DNA of 57,453 nucleotides, taken from positions 1-57,453 of the forward strand of contig SYOX01000152.1 of assembly GCA_005804885.1 (NCBI GenBank), read 5' to 3'. The stretch's first letter is position 1, and every line of letters begins with the position of its first letter. The notes under the pieces were generated by a model. The model saw only the letters and a program-made list of their open reading frames with translations, searched no databases and was not told the origin of the DNA. Positions 17,261-27,500 of this stretch are shown in pieces. This stretch comes from Pseudomonadota bacterium (GTDB lineage Bacteria > Myxococcota_A > Bradymonadia > Bradymonadales > GCA-2716585). A program made the translations under genes and the position numbers.

Positions 17261-19153
17261 ATGGGCTTGCGATCGTCGGGTGCATCAGCGAGGGGGCGTG
17301 GCTGGGCTGCGAGGGCGGCCTCCTGGGCGTGCCTCGTGGGGATGAGCGCCGCCGCGCTGCTGGGCGCGGGCTGCGCTTCTGCGCCCTTGGAGGTCGGCGA
17401 GAGCGCGCTCAAGCCGCCGCCTCGGGACGTCTCCTTCGAGGTGAGCATCCACCCGCGCTACGCTGCGGTGGAGATGCTCTTGCGGCAGCCGGGCGAGGCG
17501 CCCATTGCGCTGACCCTGCCGGACTGGAAGGGGGCGCAGGTGTCCGTGGACATCTACGACGTCCACGCCTGGACCCGGGACGGGAGGGAGGCCCTTGAGG
17601 TCACCAACCCCTCGCCGGGCCGCTGGCTCGTGTCGGGCTCGGCCTCCCGAGACTTCTTCGTGCGCTACGTCGTCGTCGGCCACCGCGAGGCTCTCTCGCC
17701 TCAGGTCGGGGATCCGGACTCGGAGCTCGTGGCCCTGACGGGCGCCGAGCAGTTCTTGTCCTGGGGCCACGGGATGTTCCTGACCCCCGAGGTCCCCAGC
17801 GGGGATCGGGGCTGGGACGAGGCGCGGGTGGAGGTCAAGGCGCCGACCGGTTGGCAGGTGCGCACGTCCTGGGGCAGGGCCAGCACGAGCCTGCCCAGCT
17901 TCGAGGCGCTGCGGCGCGGGCTGATCATGGCCGGGGACTGGGAGGTCAGCGAGGCGGACCTCAAGGGGGCCTTCGTCCAGGTGGCGGTGGCGGGCCAGTG
18001 GTCGACGCCCAGGGAGGAGGTGCGGCGGATCGTGCGCAACCTCGTCCGGGTCCAGTCGGAGGTCTTCGCCGGCTACCCCAGCAATGCCGCGCTGATCACG
18101 ATCCTCCCCATCGACGCCGGGTCTGTCGACGCCGAGGAGAAGCCGGGCGCCGAGAGGCCCGCGCCGCGCCGCGCCCCGGAGCTCCCCGCCAACGCGGTTG
18201 CGGCGCCGGTTCGGCGCGCGCGCGTGCTGGCCGAGCCGGGCGGCGCGGTCTTCTACCTGCCCTCGGATCTGGACCCAAAGCGGGATCTGGCGTTGATAAA
18301 AACCTTGGCTCACGAGCACTTCCGCCTGTGGAGCGGCCAGCTCTTCGCGCCCAGGCTGGAGGCTGATCCCGGCAGCTCCTACCGGGAGGGGCACGCGGCG
18401 TGGTTCTCCGAGGGGGTCTCGGAGTATTACGCCGTGCGCACGCTGCTGGCCATGGACCTGATCTCGGTCAAGGACTTCATCCCGCTGCTCAACGGCTGGA
18501 TCAAGGACTATTACAGCAACCCCTTCGCCTTCAACACGCCGCGCGCGGTGCTGGTGGCCGGCTACGGCGAGCGGCCCGCGCTGCGGCGGCTGGCCCAGGT
18601 CAAGGGGTCGCTGCTCGGGTTGATCCTGGACGTCGAGCTGCGGGCCAACAGCCAGGGGCTGCGCTCGCTCGATCAGATCATGCAGAAGATGGCGCTGGCC
18701 TTCTCCCACCGCGCCTCCGGCTACGCCGGCGACGACGTGCGCGCGATGGTCGAGGAGTTCACGGGGCAGTCCTGGGCGGCCTTCTTCGAGGCCTACATCG
18801 ACGGCGTCGAGGTGCTGCCGCTGGCCGACCTGTCGCGCGGCGGCGTCATCGTCCTGGAGCTGCCCTTCCCGATCTACGATCTGGGCTTCAAGACGGGCAC
18901 CGGGGTCATCGTCAACATGCCCATCACCGAGGTCGCCGAGGTCTCCGAGGCCGCCGACGCCGGCCTCAAGGTCGGCGACGTGCTCCGCTCCATCCAGGTC
19001 GAGGAGGGGGAGGTGAGCAAGCCCGTCAAGGTGACCGTCGAGCGCGAGGGGGTCCGCCGCCCGCTCCGCTTCGAGTTCCTGCCCACCCGCGACGTCGACA
19101 TGCCCGTGGCCACCGAGCTGACCGGCCTCTTCGAAGACTGGTTCCGGCCCTGA
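17261..19153 (+). CDS. Peptidase M61-like PDZ lipoprotein, zinc motif degenerate
   Basis: 630 residues. The signal peptide ends AALLGAGC with lipidated Cys near residue 38. The layout resembles M61 glycyl-aminopeptidases: an N-terminal beta domain (about 50-250), a thermolysin-like helical part with LAHEHFRLW (H351-E352-H353-F354-R355) and WFSEGVSEYYA, and a C-terminal PDZ-like domain (about 545-620, VSEAADAGLKVGDVLRSI). In active M61 enzymes the motif is HExxH; here the second His is Arg (HEHFR), so zinc binding and catalysis are probably lost. It may be a binding or chaperone-like protein at the envelope. Translation starts 18 bases after tyrS with GGGAGAGAG as the ribosome site, so it may be co-transcribed with tyrS. 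Confidence 0.75.
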   Translation: MGLRSSGASARGRGWAARAASWACLVGMSAAALLGAGCASAPLEVGESALKPPPRDVSFEVSIHPRYAAVEMLLRQPGEAPIALTLPDWKGAQVSVDIYDVHAWTRDGREALEVTNPSPGRWLVSGSASRDFFVRYVVVGHREALSPQVGDPDSELVALTGAEQFLSWGHGMFLTPEVPSGDRGWDEARVEVKAPTGWQVRTSWGRASTSLPSFEALRRGLIMAGDWEVSEADLKGAFVQVAVAGQWSTPREEVRRIVRNLVRVQSEVFAGYPSNAALITILPIDAGSVDAEEKPGAERPAPRRAPELPANAVAAPVRRARVLAEPGGAVFYLPSDLDPKRDLALIKTLAHEHFRLWSGQLFAPRLEADPGSSYREGHAAWFSEGVSEYYAVRTLLAMDLISVKDFIPLLNGWIKDYYSNPFAFNTPRAVLVAGYGERPALRRLAQVKGSLLGLILDVELRANSQGLRSLDQIMQKMALAFSHRASGYAGDDVRAMVEEFTGQSWAAFFEAYIDGVEVLPLADLSRGGVIVLELPFPIYDLGFKTGTGVIVNMPITEVAEVSEAADAGLKVGDVLRSIQVEEGEVSKPVKVTVEREGVRRPLRFEFLPTRDVDMPVATELTGLFEDWFRP

Positions 19154-19160
19154 TCCGACA

Positions 19161-19228
19161 GATCAGTCCGAGAAGACGATCAGTCCGAGAAGACGATCAG
19201 TCCGAGAAGACGATCAATCTGAGAAGAC
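19161..19228. repeat. 17-bp tandem repeat, 4 copies, at a gene end
   Basis: GATCAGTCCGAGAAGAC is present three times exactly (19161-19211), with a fourth copy at 19212-19228 carrying two changes. The fourth copy holds the last codons and stop of the minus-strand kinase (VFSD-stop); the others lie beyond the stop, between two convergent genes. It looks like slippage duplication of a gene end. Confidence 0.95.
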
Positions 19229-20869
19229 TGCCAGCAGGATGAAAATCAGCGCGGTGATGAAGAGCAATGTCCCGGTGACGACGCTGGCGAGGATGACGAG
19301 CGAGCGCCACTCGGCCCACCTGTCCGTCTCCGGCGGCGGGGCGGCGGGATCGGCGATCCCGCGATCGCTGGCCGAGTGCGCGGTCGCCCGCAGGATCTGC
19401 GGGGCCTCGTTGTGCCGTCGGCGCCGCGCGGGGGTCGGCGCGGCGCCCTTCGCCGCCTCGCGCGCCGACGGGGCCTCGTCGCTCGGGTGGCCTTCGTCGG
19501 CCGCCCCGGCCTCATCGACCGCCTCGGGCTCCGGGGAGGCCGCGCCCTGATCGGGCGCCTGGGGCGAGCCCTGAGATCGCAGCCCGAGGGCTTTGAGGTG
19601 CTTCTCGTTCCAGACCGAGGTCTCCTTGTCGCCGAGGGAGTCCTCGTCCTCGGAGAGGGAGGCGGCGCGCTCCGAGGGGAAGATCGAGGTGTGCTCGGAC
19701 GGAGTCTCTTCGAGGGGATCTGGGAGGATGCGGTGGCGGCCGCGGGCGCTCAAGACGTCGGTGCTCTCCTCCTCGTCCATCCAATCCAGGTCGGGCTTGA
19801 GGGCGATGGGATCGACCAGCGTGGTCGGCAGCGCGTGGACGTCCTCGCCCTCGGCGCGCCGCAGCGCGATCGTCTCGTGGATGATGGCCTCCTGCGCGTC
19901 GCCGTCGAACTCGGCGACGACGGGCGCGGCGGGCCGGGCGCCGACGTAGGAGGAGAGCGGTCGGGTCTCGGGGCCGGGCGTCTGGATCTGGGCCAGGGCG
20001 GGGTCGCGCAGGGCCTTTCGGAGCGCCGCTGCGTCGGGGTAGCGGGCCTCGTAGTCTGCATCGAGCGCCCGCAAGAGGACGGGGCCGAGGGGCCCGTTCA
20101 TGAGGTCGACGGGCAGCGGAAGCGCGCCGTGGGTGTGAGCCCAGATGCACTCGAAGGCGTTGAGCGCCTCCACGACCGGGTGGCCGGTGAGCATCTCAAG
20201 CAGGATCAGCGTCATCTGGTAGACGTCCAGCGCAGGGGTCGCCACGTTGCCGGCCAGGTACTCCGGGGCGAGGTATCGGGGGGAGCCGAGCAGCTGCCCG
20301 TTGCCTGTGCGGGAGATGGCCTGCATGGCCCAGATCCGGGCGACGCCGAAGTCGACGACCTTGAGCAGCTCGCGCTCGGTGCCGGGGTGGACGATGAAGA
20401 GGTTGGGCGGCTTCAGATCCCGATGGACGATCCCGAGGCGGTGGGCCTCGGCCAGCGCCTCCAGCGCCGGCAGCAGCAGACGAAAGGCCCGCTTCGGGGC
20501 CATCGCGCCCCCCTCGGCCAGCGCATCGCCGAGGTGGTGGCCTTCGAGCAGCTCCATCACGATGTAGGGCTGCCGGGTGGCGTCCATCAGCCCGTAGTCG
20601 AAGATCGTCACCACGTTGGGGTGCTGGATCTGGGCGCTGGCCCTGGCCTCGATGACGAACTTCTCCTCGATGAGCTTCTGGACGTCCGCGTCGTCGATGA
20701 GGTTGAGGACCTTGATCGCCACCCGCCGATCAATGTTGAGCTGGCGCCCCTCGTAGACGGTGGCGAAGCCGCCCTCCGCGATCGCCCGGTAGATCTCGTA
20801 GCGCCCCTCCAGGATCGTCCCTGTGGGCACGTGGTGAGGGGCGGCGTGTCGCTGGGGGCCAACAGTCAT
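19214..20869 (-). CDS. Membrane-anchored Ser/Thr protein kinase
   Basis: 551 residues. A Hanks-type kinase domain spans about 18-280: Gly-loop AEGGFATVYEGR, Lys in VAIKVLNL, catalytic loop GIVHRDLKPPNLF, metal motif VVDFGVAR, and LAPEYLAG. All key residues are present, so it should be active. A long acidic, low-complexity juxtamembrane region follows (about 300-500), then one membrane helix at the very C-terminus (SLVILASVVTGTLLFITALIF), with no extracellular sensor domain beyond it. The N-terminal sequence GRQLNIDRRVAIKVLNL is close to that of the kinase at 37890 (GRQINVERAVAIKVLNL), so the two are paralogues. It is a stand-alone gene; substrates are unknown. Confidence 0.92.
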   Translation of the reverse strand: MTVGPQRHAAPHHVPTGTILEGRYEIYRAIAEGGFATVYEGRQLNIDRRVAIKVLNLIDDADVQKLIEEKFVIEARASAQIQHPNVVTIFDYGLMDATRQPYIVMELLEGHHLGDALAEGGAMAPKRAFRLLLPALEALAEAHRLGIVHRDLKPPNLFIVHPGTERELLKVVDFGVARIWAMQAISRTGNGQLLGSPRYLAPEYLAGNVATPALDVYQMTLILLEMLTGHPVVEALNAFECIWAHTHGALPLPVDLMNGPLGPVLLRALDADYEARYPDAAALRKALRDPALAQIQTPGPETRPLSSYVGARPAAPVVAEFDGDAQEAIIHETIALRRAEGEDVHALPTTLVDPIALKPDLDWMDEEESTDVLSARGRHRILPDPLEETPSEHTSIFPSERAASLSEDEDSLGDKETSVWNEKHLKALGLRSQGSPQAPDQGAASPEPEAVDEAGAADEGHPSDEAPSAREAAKGAAPTPARRRRHNEAPQILRATAHSASDRGIADPAAPPPETDRWAEWRSLVILASVVTGTLLFITALIFILLAVFSD

Positions 20870-20928
20870 GGAGTGCGCGTCTCAAGGTCGCCAGACAAAA
20901 GAACTATCCCCCCACAAGCCCCGCCCCG

Positions 20929-21909
20929 TCAATCGATCTTGCGCGCCGGGGGCATCCCCTCGCCGCCGCGCAGCGCCCGGTCGTGGAAGAGCAGCAGTTC
21001 GAAGGAGCCCGGGCCTTTGACGAAGCGCTTGTCGTGGTGACCGGGCAGGATCGTGAAGCGGTGCTCCAGGCCCGCCCGCGTCAGCCGCGCCGAGAAGGCC
21101 TTGAGCCCCTCCTTGAAGGGGTCCTGCGCGCTGGTGGCCACGTTGAGCCGCCGCGTCCGCAGCACCCCCAGGTTCCGGGCCACGAGCTTGTCGATGGCCT
21201 GCGCCCTCGAGTTGACCGAGGCCTGCTGGCTGCCGATCGCCCCGAAGCGCTCCGGGTGCTTGAACCCCACCCAGGTCGACAGCAGCCCGCCGAGCGAGAT
21301 CCCGTCAACCCCCCACCCCCCGGCGCTCGACGGCACCCGCAAGTGCTTGATCGTATAGGGGATCAGCTCGTCGAGCAGGTAGCGCTCGTAATCGGAGCGC
21401 TCCAGCGACCCCTTGAGCACGTTGGGCGGGTAGGGGCACACCAGGATCACGCCCTCATAGGGCACCTCCCTGAGCGCCGCGTTGTAGCCCTCCAGCGCCT
21501 CCCCCTTGATCAACCCCTGGAAGTCGCCCGGCGTCAGCGCGTCGCCCCGGTGCAGCGCCGCCATCGCCGGCACCACCCCGTACTTCTCCACCCACCCCCA
21601 GGCGCCGGCCCGGTTGCCCCGCACCGACTCACCCAGCCCCGCGAAGGCCAGCACCGCCGGGTAGGACTTGCCGCTGGCCTCGTAGCCCGGCGGCAGCACG
21701 AAGACGACGTGCTGCGGGCCGACAAAGGCGCTGTCGATGATCGCCTCCATCACGACCGGCTGCGGACCCCCCGACGGCGCCCGCGCCCCCTCCGGCGCCT
21801 GCGCCGTGACCGGCGGCGCGGCGGCTCGCCAACCCTCCGCCCCCTTTGCCCAGACCCCCATCGGAGCCATTGTCGCGGCGCAAGCTATTGATATCAGGAT
21901 TGTTTTCAT
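20929..21909 (-). CDS. Exported alpha/beta-hydrolase of the esterase type
   Basis: About 326 residues from ATG 21909; GTG 21924 is an alternative start five codons upstream. A signal peptide (MKTILISIACAATMAP...VWA) predicts export. The nucleophile elbow is GISLGG (Ser near residue 205), and a C-terminal GHHDKRF fits the catalytic His, as in esterase-D/Fes-like proteins of the putative esterase family. HVVFVLPPGYEASGKSYPAVL is the typical start of that fold. The substrate is unknown (carbohydrate esters or siderophore esters are common in the family). It is monocistronic, on the minus strand between the kinase and pbpC. Confidence 0.8.
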   Translation of the reverse strand: MKTILISIACAATMAPMGVWAKGAEGWRAAAPPVTAQAPEGARAPSGGPQPVVMEAIIDSAFVGPQHVVFVLPPGYEASGKSYPAVLAFAGLGESVRGNRAGAWGWVEKYGVVPAMAALHRGDALTPGDFQGLIKGEALEGYNAALREVPYEGVILVCPYPPNVLKGSLERSDYERYLLDELIPYTIKHLRVPSSAGGWGVDGISLGGLLSTWVGFKHPERFGAIGSQQASVNSRAQAIDKLVARNLGVLRTRRLNVATSAQDPFKEGLKAFSARLTRAGLEHRFTILPGHHDKRFVKGPGSFELLLFHDRALRGGEGMPPARKID

Positions 21910-22026
21910 GTTCTGCGGCGACACCTCGCTCGGGGTGGACAGGAGCCCGGCGGGAGGCCCGCCCCAGGCTCGCCCGCCATCCTATCACATCCGCGCACCC
22001 GAGGCCCGCCGCGCTCTGGCGCGACC

Positions 22027-24522
22027 CTACCGCACCGTGACCTTGACCTCGGCCTCGACGCGCCCCCGACCGACGCCGAAGACGTGCACGCCGGGGATCG
22101 GCGCCCAGGTCGCCGTATAAGGGGGGTGGACCTCGATCAGCGGCTCGCCGTCGACAAACCAGGTCAGCGGCGTGTGCCCGTGGGCCAGCGCCGTCGTCGC
22201 GCGCAGCGTCAGGCGGCGCGCCTCGGGCGGCGCGCTCCGGTCAACCAGGATCTGGTCCCCCGGCAGCGGGTGGGTGATCCGGATGTCGCCCCCACCTGCC
22301 CCCCGACCAGGGTCATGCGCCCCCTCACCCTCCAGGTCGGCGGGCTGCGCGGGGCACAAGGGGGAGAAGCCGGCAGGCGCGGCAGACAGGCCCTCCCCGT
22401 GCGCCCACTCCAACCAGGCTGGCGGCACGCGGACAAAGAGGCGGCGCTCGACCCAGGCCCGATCGCAGCCGGCGCCAGCCCGGAGCCCATTGCGGGTGTC
22501 GATCGCGACCTTGTGGTGGATCGCGCAGGACGCCGGGCCCGCCGGGCGATCGCCGCCGAGGCCCGGAGGGTCCGAGGCGCCCTGGCGCCCGTCGATGAAG
22601 AGCTCCTGGCGCGACGCTGGGCAGTCGGCGGCGGCCGGCTGGCCGCTCAACGCGCAGACGGAGTGGCGGCGGAGCCCGCGCGGCATCGGAAACCACAGGG
22701 CGTCGGCGGGGTTGGCGGCGGTCGGGTGAAGCGCCTGGAAGATCTGGCGCAGGATCGGCGCCGCGCCCGTCGAGCCGCTGACCTGCTGCATCGGGCTGCC
22801 GTCGAAGTTGCCCACCCAGACCGCCACCGTATGCTCAGGCGTCGTGCCCACGGCCCAGTTGTCCCGAAAGTCCGTGCTGGTGCCCGTCTTGGCCGCCACC
22901 CGGAAGGGCAGCGCCAGCGGCCCGTGCAGATCGAAGCCGATCGACCGGGCCGCGTCGTCCTGCAAGACGTCCAGGAGCTGGGTGCTGACCTCCCGGCTGA
23001 AGACCGCCCTCGGCGGCCCGGCGATCGCGCCAGGCTCTCGCCACGGCGCCACAGGCCGCCACGCCCCCAGCCGCCCCAGCGCCGCGTAGGCCGAGGCCAG
23101 CTCAAGCAGCGTCACCTCCCCGTTGCCCAGCGCCAGCCCCAGGCCGTAATGGCCTGAGCTCTCCGTCAGGCTCTCGAAGCCCGCCACGCGGAGCCGCCCC
23201 AGCAGCGCCTCGGGGCCGACCTCGGCCGCCGCGATGACCGCCGGGATGTTCAGCGAGCTGCCCAGCGCGTCCCGCAGGCTCACCGGGCCGTGGAAGCGCT
23301 GATCGTAGTTCTTCGGGACGTAGACGCCGCTGTCGGTGGAGAACTGCGTCGGCAGGTCCGCGAACATGTCGGCGGCGGTGCCGCCCCGCTCCAGATACAG
23401 GCCGTAGACGAAGGGCTTGAGCGTCGAGCCCGGCTGGCGCAGCGCCACGACGCCGTCGTTGGCGCCGAGCTGCGCGGCGTCGTCGTAATCCCTCGACCCC
23501 ACCCAGGCCAGCACCTCGTCGCGCCGGTTGTCGATCACGATCGCCGCGCCCTGGCTCACGCCCCGATCCGCCACGCGCGAGATCTGCAGCCGCACGATCC
23601 CCTCGACCTTTTCTTGCAACTCAAGATCCAGGGTGGTCTGGACGATCGCAGGTCGGGCATCTCCGAGCCGCTCCAGGACGCGATCGGTGAAGTGCGGGGC
23701 CAGGACGTGGCCCTGGCGCGCCGAGGGCGCGGGGCGCTCGGGGGAGGCGAAGACGAGGGGCTCGGCCAGCGCGCGGGTGCAGTCGTCCTCGGAGATCGCG
23801 CCGCGGTTGCGCATCAAGAGCAGGAGGCTGCGCTGGCGCTGGACGGCGCGGCGGCGGTGGCGCAGCGGCTCGGTCAGGGTCGGCGCCTGGGGGATGCCGG
23901 CCAGCAAGGTCGCCTCGGCCAGCGAGAGGTGGGCCGCCGGCTTGCCGAAGTAGCGCCGAGCGGCCGCCTCGACGCCGAAGAGCTGGTTGCCGTAAGGCGC
24001 CCTGTTGAGGTACTGCGCCAGGATCTCCTCCTTGCCCAGCGTTCGCTCCAGCCGGATCGCCTCGACGGCCTCCATCGCCTTCTGCGCCAGCCCTCGTCGG
24101 CTGGGCGCGCCGGTCAGCTTGACGGTCTGCTGCGTCAGGGTCGAGGCCCCCGAGATGACACGGCCAGCCCGCGCGTTGTCGACGAGCGCCCGCCCGATCG
24201 CGATCGGGTCGACGCCGACGTGATCCTCGAAGCGCTTGTCCTCGGTCTGGACGGTGGCCAGCTTCATGTGCGGCGAGATGTCCGCCGGCTCCAGCCAGCG
24301 CGCACGGCCCTCCTTCTCGGGGTTGAGCAGCTCGCGCAGCAGCCGCCCTTCCCGATCCACGAGCCGGGTGCTCGTGACCGTGTGCGGGGCCAGCCGCTCG
24401 GCGGGGAAGGGGACGGCGAGGATCCAGATCGCCACGCTGACCGCGGCGACTGCGCCAGATAGGCAGATTAGCTTTGTTTTCTTGAAGCGCGAGGCTCTGG
24501 GGGGAGCGGGGGAGGCCGACAT
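22027..24522 (-). CDS. pbpC: Penicillin-binding protein 1C
   Basis: 831 residues. An N-terminal membrane anchor (about 18-40) is followed by a GT51 glycosyltransferase domain (catalytic Glu94 in TEDKRFEDHVGVD) and then a transpeptidase domain with S366 in GSTLKPF, SxN in SSLNIP and K545 in AAKTGTS. The C-terminus carries the small beta domain typical of PBP1C (BiPBP_C; ITHPLPGDQILV to WFVDGEPL). It polymerises and cross-links peptidoglycan in the periplasm. AGAGGA precedes the ATG. The alpha-2-macroglobulin gene ends 19 bp upstream on the same strand, a conserved pairing in many Gram-negatives; the pair is thought to guard and repair the wall after protease attack. Confidence 0.93.
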   Translation of the reverse strand: MSASPAPPRASRFKKTKLICLSGAVAAVSVAIWILAVPFPAERLAPHTVTSTRLVDREGRLLRELLNPEKEGRARWLEPADISPHMKLATVQTEDKRFEDHVGVDPIAIGRALVDNARAGRVISGASTLTQQTVKLTGAPSRRGLAQKAMEAVEAIRLERTLGKEEILAQYLNRAPYGNQLFGVEAAARRYFGKPAAHLSLAEATLLAGIPQAPTLTEPLRHRRRAVQRQRSLLLLMRNRGAISEDDCTRALAEPLVFASPERPAPSARQGHVLAPHFTDRVLERLGDARPAIVQTTLDLELQEKVEGIVRLQISRVADRGVSQGAAIVIDNRRDEVLAWVGSRDYDDAAQLGANDGVVALRQPGSTLKPFVYGLYLERGGTAADMFADLPTQFSTDSGVYVPKNYDQRFHGPVSLRDALGSSLNIPAVIAAAEVGPEALLGRLRVAGFESLTESSGHYGLGLALGNGEVTLLELASAYAALGRLGAWRPVAPWREPGAIAGPPRAVFSREVSTQLLDVLQDDAARSIGFDLHGPLALPFRVAAKTGTSTDFRDNWAVGTTPEHTVAVWVGNFDGSPMQQVSGSTGAAPILRQIFQALHPTAANPADALWFPMPRGLRRHSVCALSGQPAAADCPASRQELFIDGRQGASDPPGLGGDRPAGPASCAIHHKVAIDTRNGLRAGAGCDRAWVERRLFVRVPPAWLEWAHGEGLSAAPAGFSPLCPAQPADLEGEGAHDPGRGAGGGDIRITHPLPGDQILVDRSAPPEARRLTLRATTALAHGHTPLTWFVDGEPLIEVHPPYTATWAPIPGVHVFGVGRGRVEAEVKVTVR

Positions 24523-24541
24523 CGCCGTGTCCTCTGCGGGG

Positions 24542-27500
24542 CTACTTGATCTCGAAGGTGAAGGCCTCGGTGCGGCCGTAGACGCTGGGGTCGTACATCT
24601 CCTCGGCGAAGGCCGCAGGGACGGTGAAGCGGCCCAGCGTCGTGGCCCGCGCCAGCGTGGTGTGGGTGATCACGCCGGCCGGGAGGTAGTCCGCGAAGAG
24701 GACGACGCGGTCGTCGCGCTGCTCGATCCGGTCGAAGTCGTGCTGGCCGTACCACCAGTCATCCCAGCCATCCAGGTCGGCGTTCTCCTGGTCCATGGCC
24801 TCCGAGAGCGAGGGCGCGACGGTGGCGAAGCTCGTGTTGACGGGCTCCAGGCCGGCGGGCAGCGGCGCGTTGATGGCGACGTAGTGGCGCTCCTCGGGGG
24901 CCACGATGGTCAGGCGCACCTTGACCATCTCGCCGGGCTTGACGGACTTGACGGGCTTGTCGGCGTCGGGGCCGCTGGCGCCCAGGACCTCCCGCTTGAT
25001 CGTAAAGCCGTTGTCGAAGGCCTCCGTCGGCGGCTTCGTCGGGGCGAAGGAGAGCTTCATCGTGTAGTAGAGCGGGCCGGCGGACCCCTCGCGCACGATC
25101 GAGATCACCTCGCCGTGGTGCTTGAGCAGGTCGCTCATCGGGATGTGCAGCTTGCGCGGCTTCAAGCCCCGCTCCTTGAAGCGCGTCGACATGACCACCT
25201 CCTCGCCCAGCCCGATGTGGGCGACGAAGGCGGGGGTCTCCTTCTCGGTCTCGTGGAAGAAGCGCATCAGCGAGACGACCGCGAAGGCGTTCTCCTGGGT
25301 GCTGAGCCAGCGGCCGCCCCTGCGCGCCGCCAGCAGCCCCCGCGAGAACTTCGTCACCAGCGCGTCGTCCGGGCGCGCCATCATCAGCGCCATCAGCGCC
25401 ACGCTGTTCGATCGCACGTCCGAGTCCATGATCTCCCAATAATACTCGCGGCTTTCGTCGACCGCCAGCGTGGCCTCGGCGCCGTTGATCTGGGCGCCCT
25501 CGAGCATGTCGGCCAGCAACACCCGCGACATGCGCTCGTCGCCGCCCGACCTCATGATCGCCATCGCCAGCAGCCCTTTGCCGAAGCTCCCCAGGCGGCC
25601 GCGGGATTCGAAGAGCGTGCTGTGGTAGGCGGGCTCGGCCTCGTCGGCCTCGGCCAGCACGTAGGCCGCAAACGCGCGCGTGTTGTCCAGCGCCTCGGCT
25701 CTCCACCAGCTCTCCGTGGCGACCTCGTCGCGCAGCACCTCGCGCAGATAGCCCATCAACAGATCGAGCTTCGCGGCGTCGACCTTGAGCCCCTCCGTGC
25801 GCGCGGCCATCACCAGCGCCAGGCCGCCGTAGGCCGACCCCCACGGGTGCGAGGTGTCGTCGCCCGGCCAGTACCCCAGCCCCCCGTCGTAGGTCTGCAT
25901 GGAGAAGAGGCGGTCGAGCCCGGCCTGGGCGAACTTGACCACGTCTCCCTCCTTGATCCCGGGCAGCTCGACGTCCCCCATCAGCCCCCGCATCGCCACC
26001 AGCGGCAGCGTGCTGCCGGTCGTCTGCTCCACGCACCCGTAGGGGTAGCTGACCAGGTAGTCCAGCCCCGGCAAGAGATCGGCCATCGCCGTCGACGCCA
26101 GCTCGATGTCCAACCCGCCAACATCACTCCGAATCTCCTCCGGCAGCGAGAGCCGCTTCCACACGCGGTCGATCCCCTCGCCTCTCGCCATCACTGCTCC
26201 CGTCTCGATCTGCGTCCGCGTCACCGCCGGGAAGCGCACCGGCAGCTTGAGCTCCACCGCGTCCTCGGCCACGAAGCCGTCCAAGGCCACCGCCTTGAAG
26301 CGGAAGATCGCCTCGCCCGGCGCCCCGACCACGGCCGGGAAGACCACCTCGCGGGCCTGGCCCCGCCCCAGGTCGATCTCCGCGCTCTGGGCGCCCGTCA
26401 ACTCCACCGGCCCCTTGACCTCGGCGCTGACCCGCACCCTGCCGGCGCTCTCCCCCACGGCCTGCACCACCGCCCGGACCTCGAAGGTGTCCCCGGTCGA
26501 GGCCACCCGCGGCAGCGAGGGCCGCAGCATCAAGGGCTTCTGCACCTGAACGCGCGTATCGCCCGACCCGAAGCGGTTGTCCGAGCCCGCCCCGACCGCC
26601 ATCAGCCTGAAGGCCGTCAGGTTGTCCGGCAGCTTGAAGCTCACCTTGGCCTTGCCCGACGCGTCCGTCACCACCGTCGGGATGAAGGCCGCCGTCGTCG
26701 CGAAGGCCGCCCGATAGTTCGCAGCCTCCCCGCCGCCCTCGCCGCCGCCGCCCTCGTCGCCCTTCTCGCCGTCCTCCTCGCTGGCGCCGTCGACCCGCGA
26801 CACGATCGCCATGCGGCTCTCGGCCGTGATCACCCCCAGCGAGGCCTTCATGTAGAAGTCCGCGATCGGGTTGGGCGTCTTGTACCCCGTCAGGCTCAAG
26901 ACACCCTCGTCCACCGCCATGAAGGTCACCTCGCCCGACACCGGGTTGCCCGCCGAGTCCTTGACCAGGATCTCCGCGTTGACCGTCTCGCCGGGCCGGT
27001 ACACCCGCCGCTCAGGCTCGACGCTGACCGACAGCACCTTCTCGGTCCTGTCCACCTCCAGCGCCACATAGCCCATCTTGAAGGCCGGCTTGCCCGGATC
27101 GATCGTCGTGCCGTCGTCGTCCTTCGGCTTGTCCTCACGACCCCGGATCAGCGTCACCGCCACATAGGCGTTCGGCAACATGTCCTCGGTCACCGGCACC
27201 TCGATCGTCGAGGCCGAGCCCCGCAGCAACACCGCGCGCTGCTCCAGCACCCCGCGCCGCTCGACCGTCACCAGCGCCCTCGACTCACGGAAGGGCGACT
27301 TGACCATGATCCGCGCCTTCTCGCCGACCTTGTACCGCTGCTTGTCCGCGATCAGGTCGATCCGCTCGTCGTCGCTCGACCCCCACCACGACCAACCCCC
27401 GCCCCACACATAGAAGCTCGTCGAGGTCTCCACCGCCCGGTTCTTGTCGTCGCTGGACGATCCCTTGAGCACGTAATAGCCAGGATCCTGGATCGTGAGG

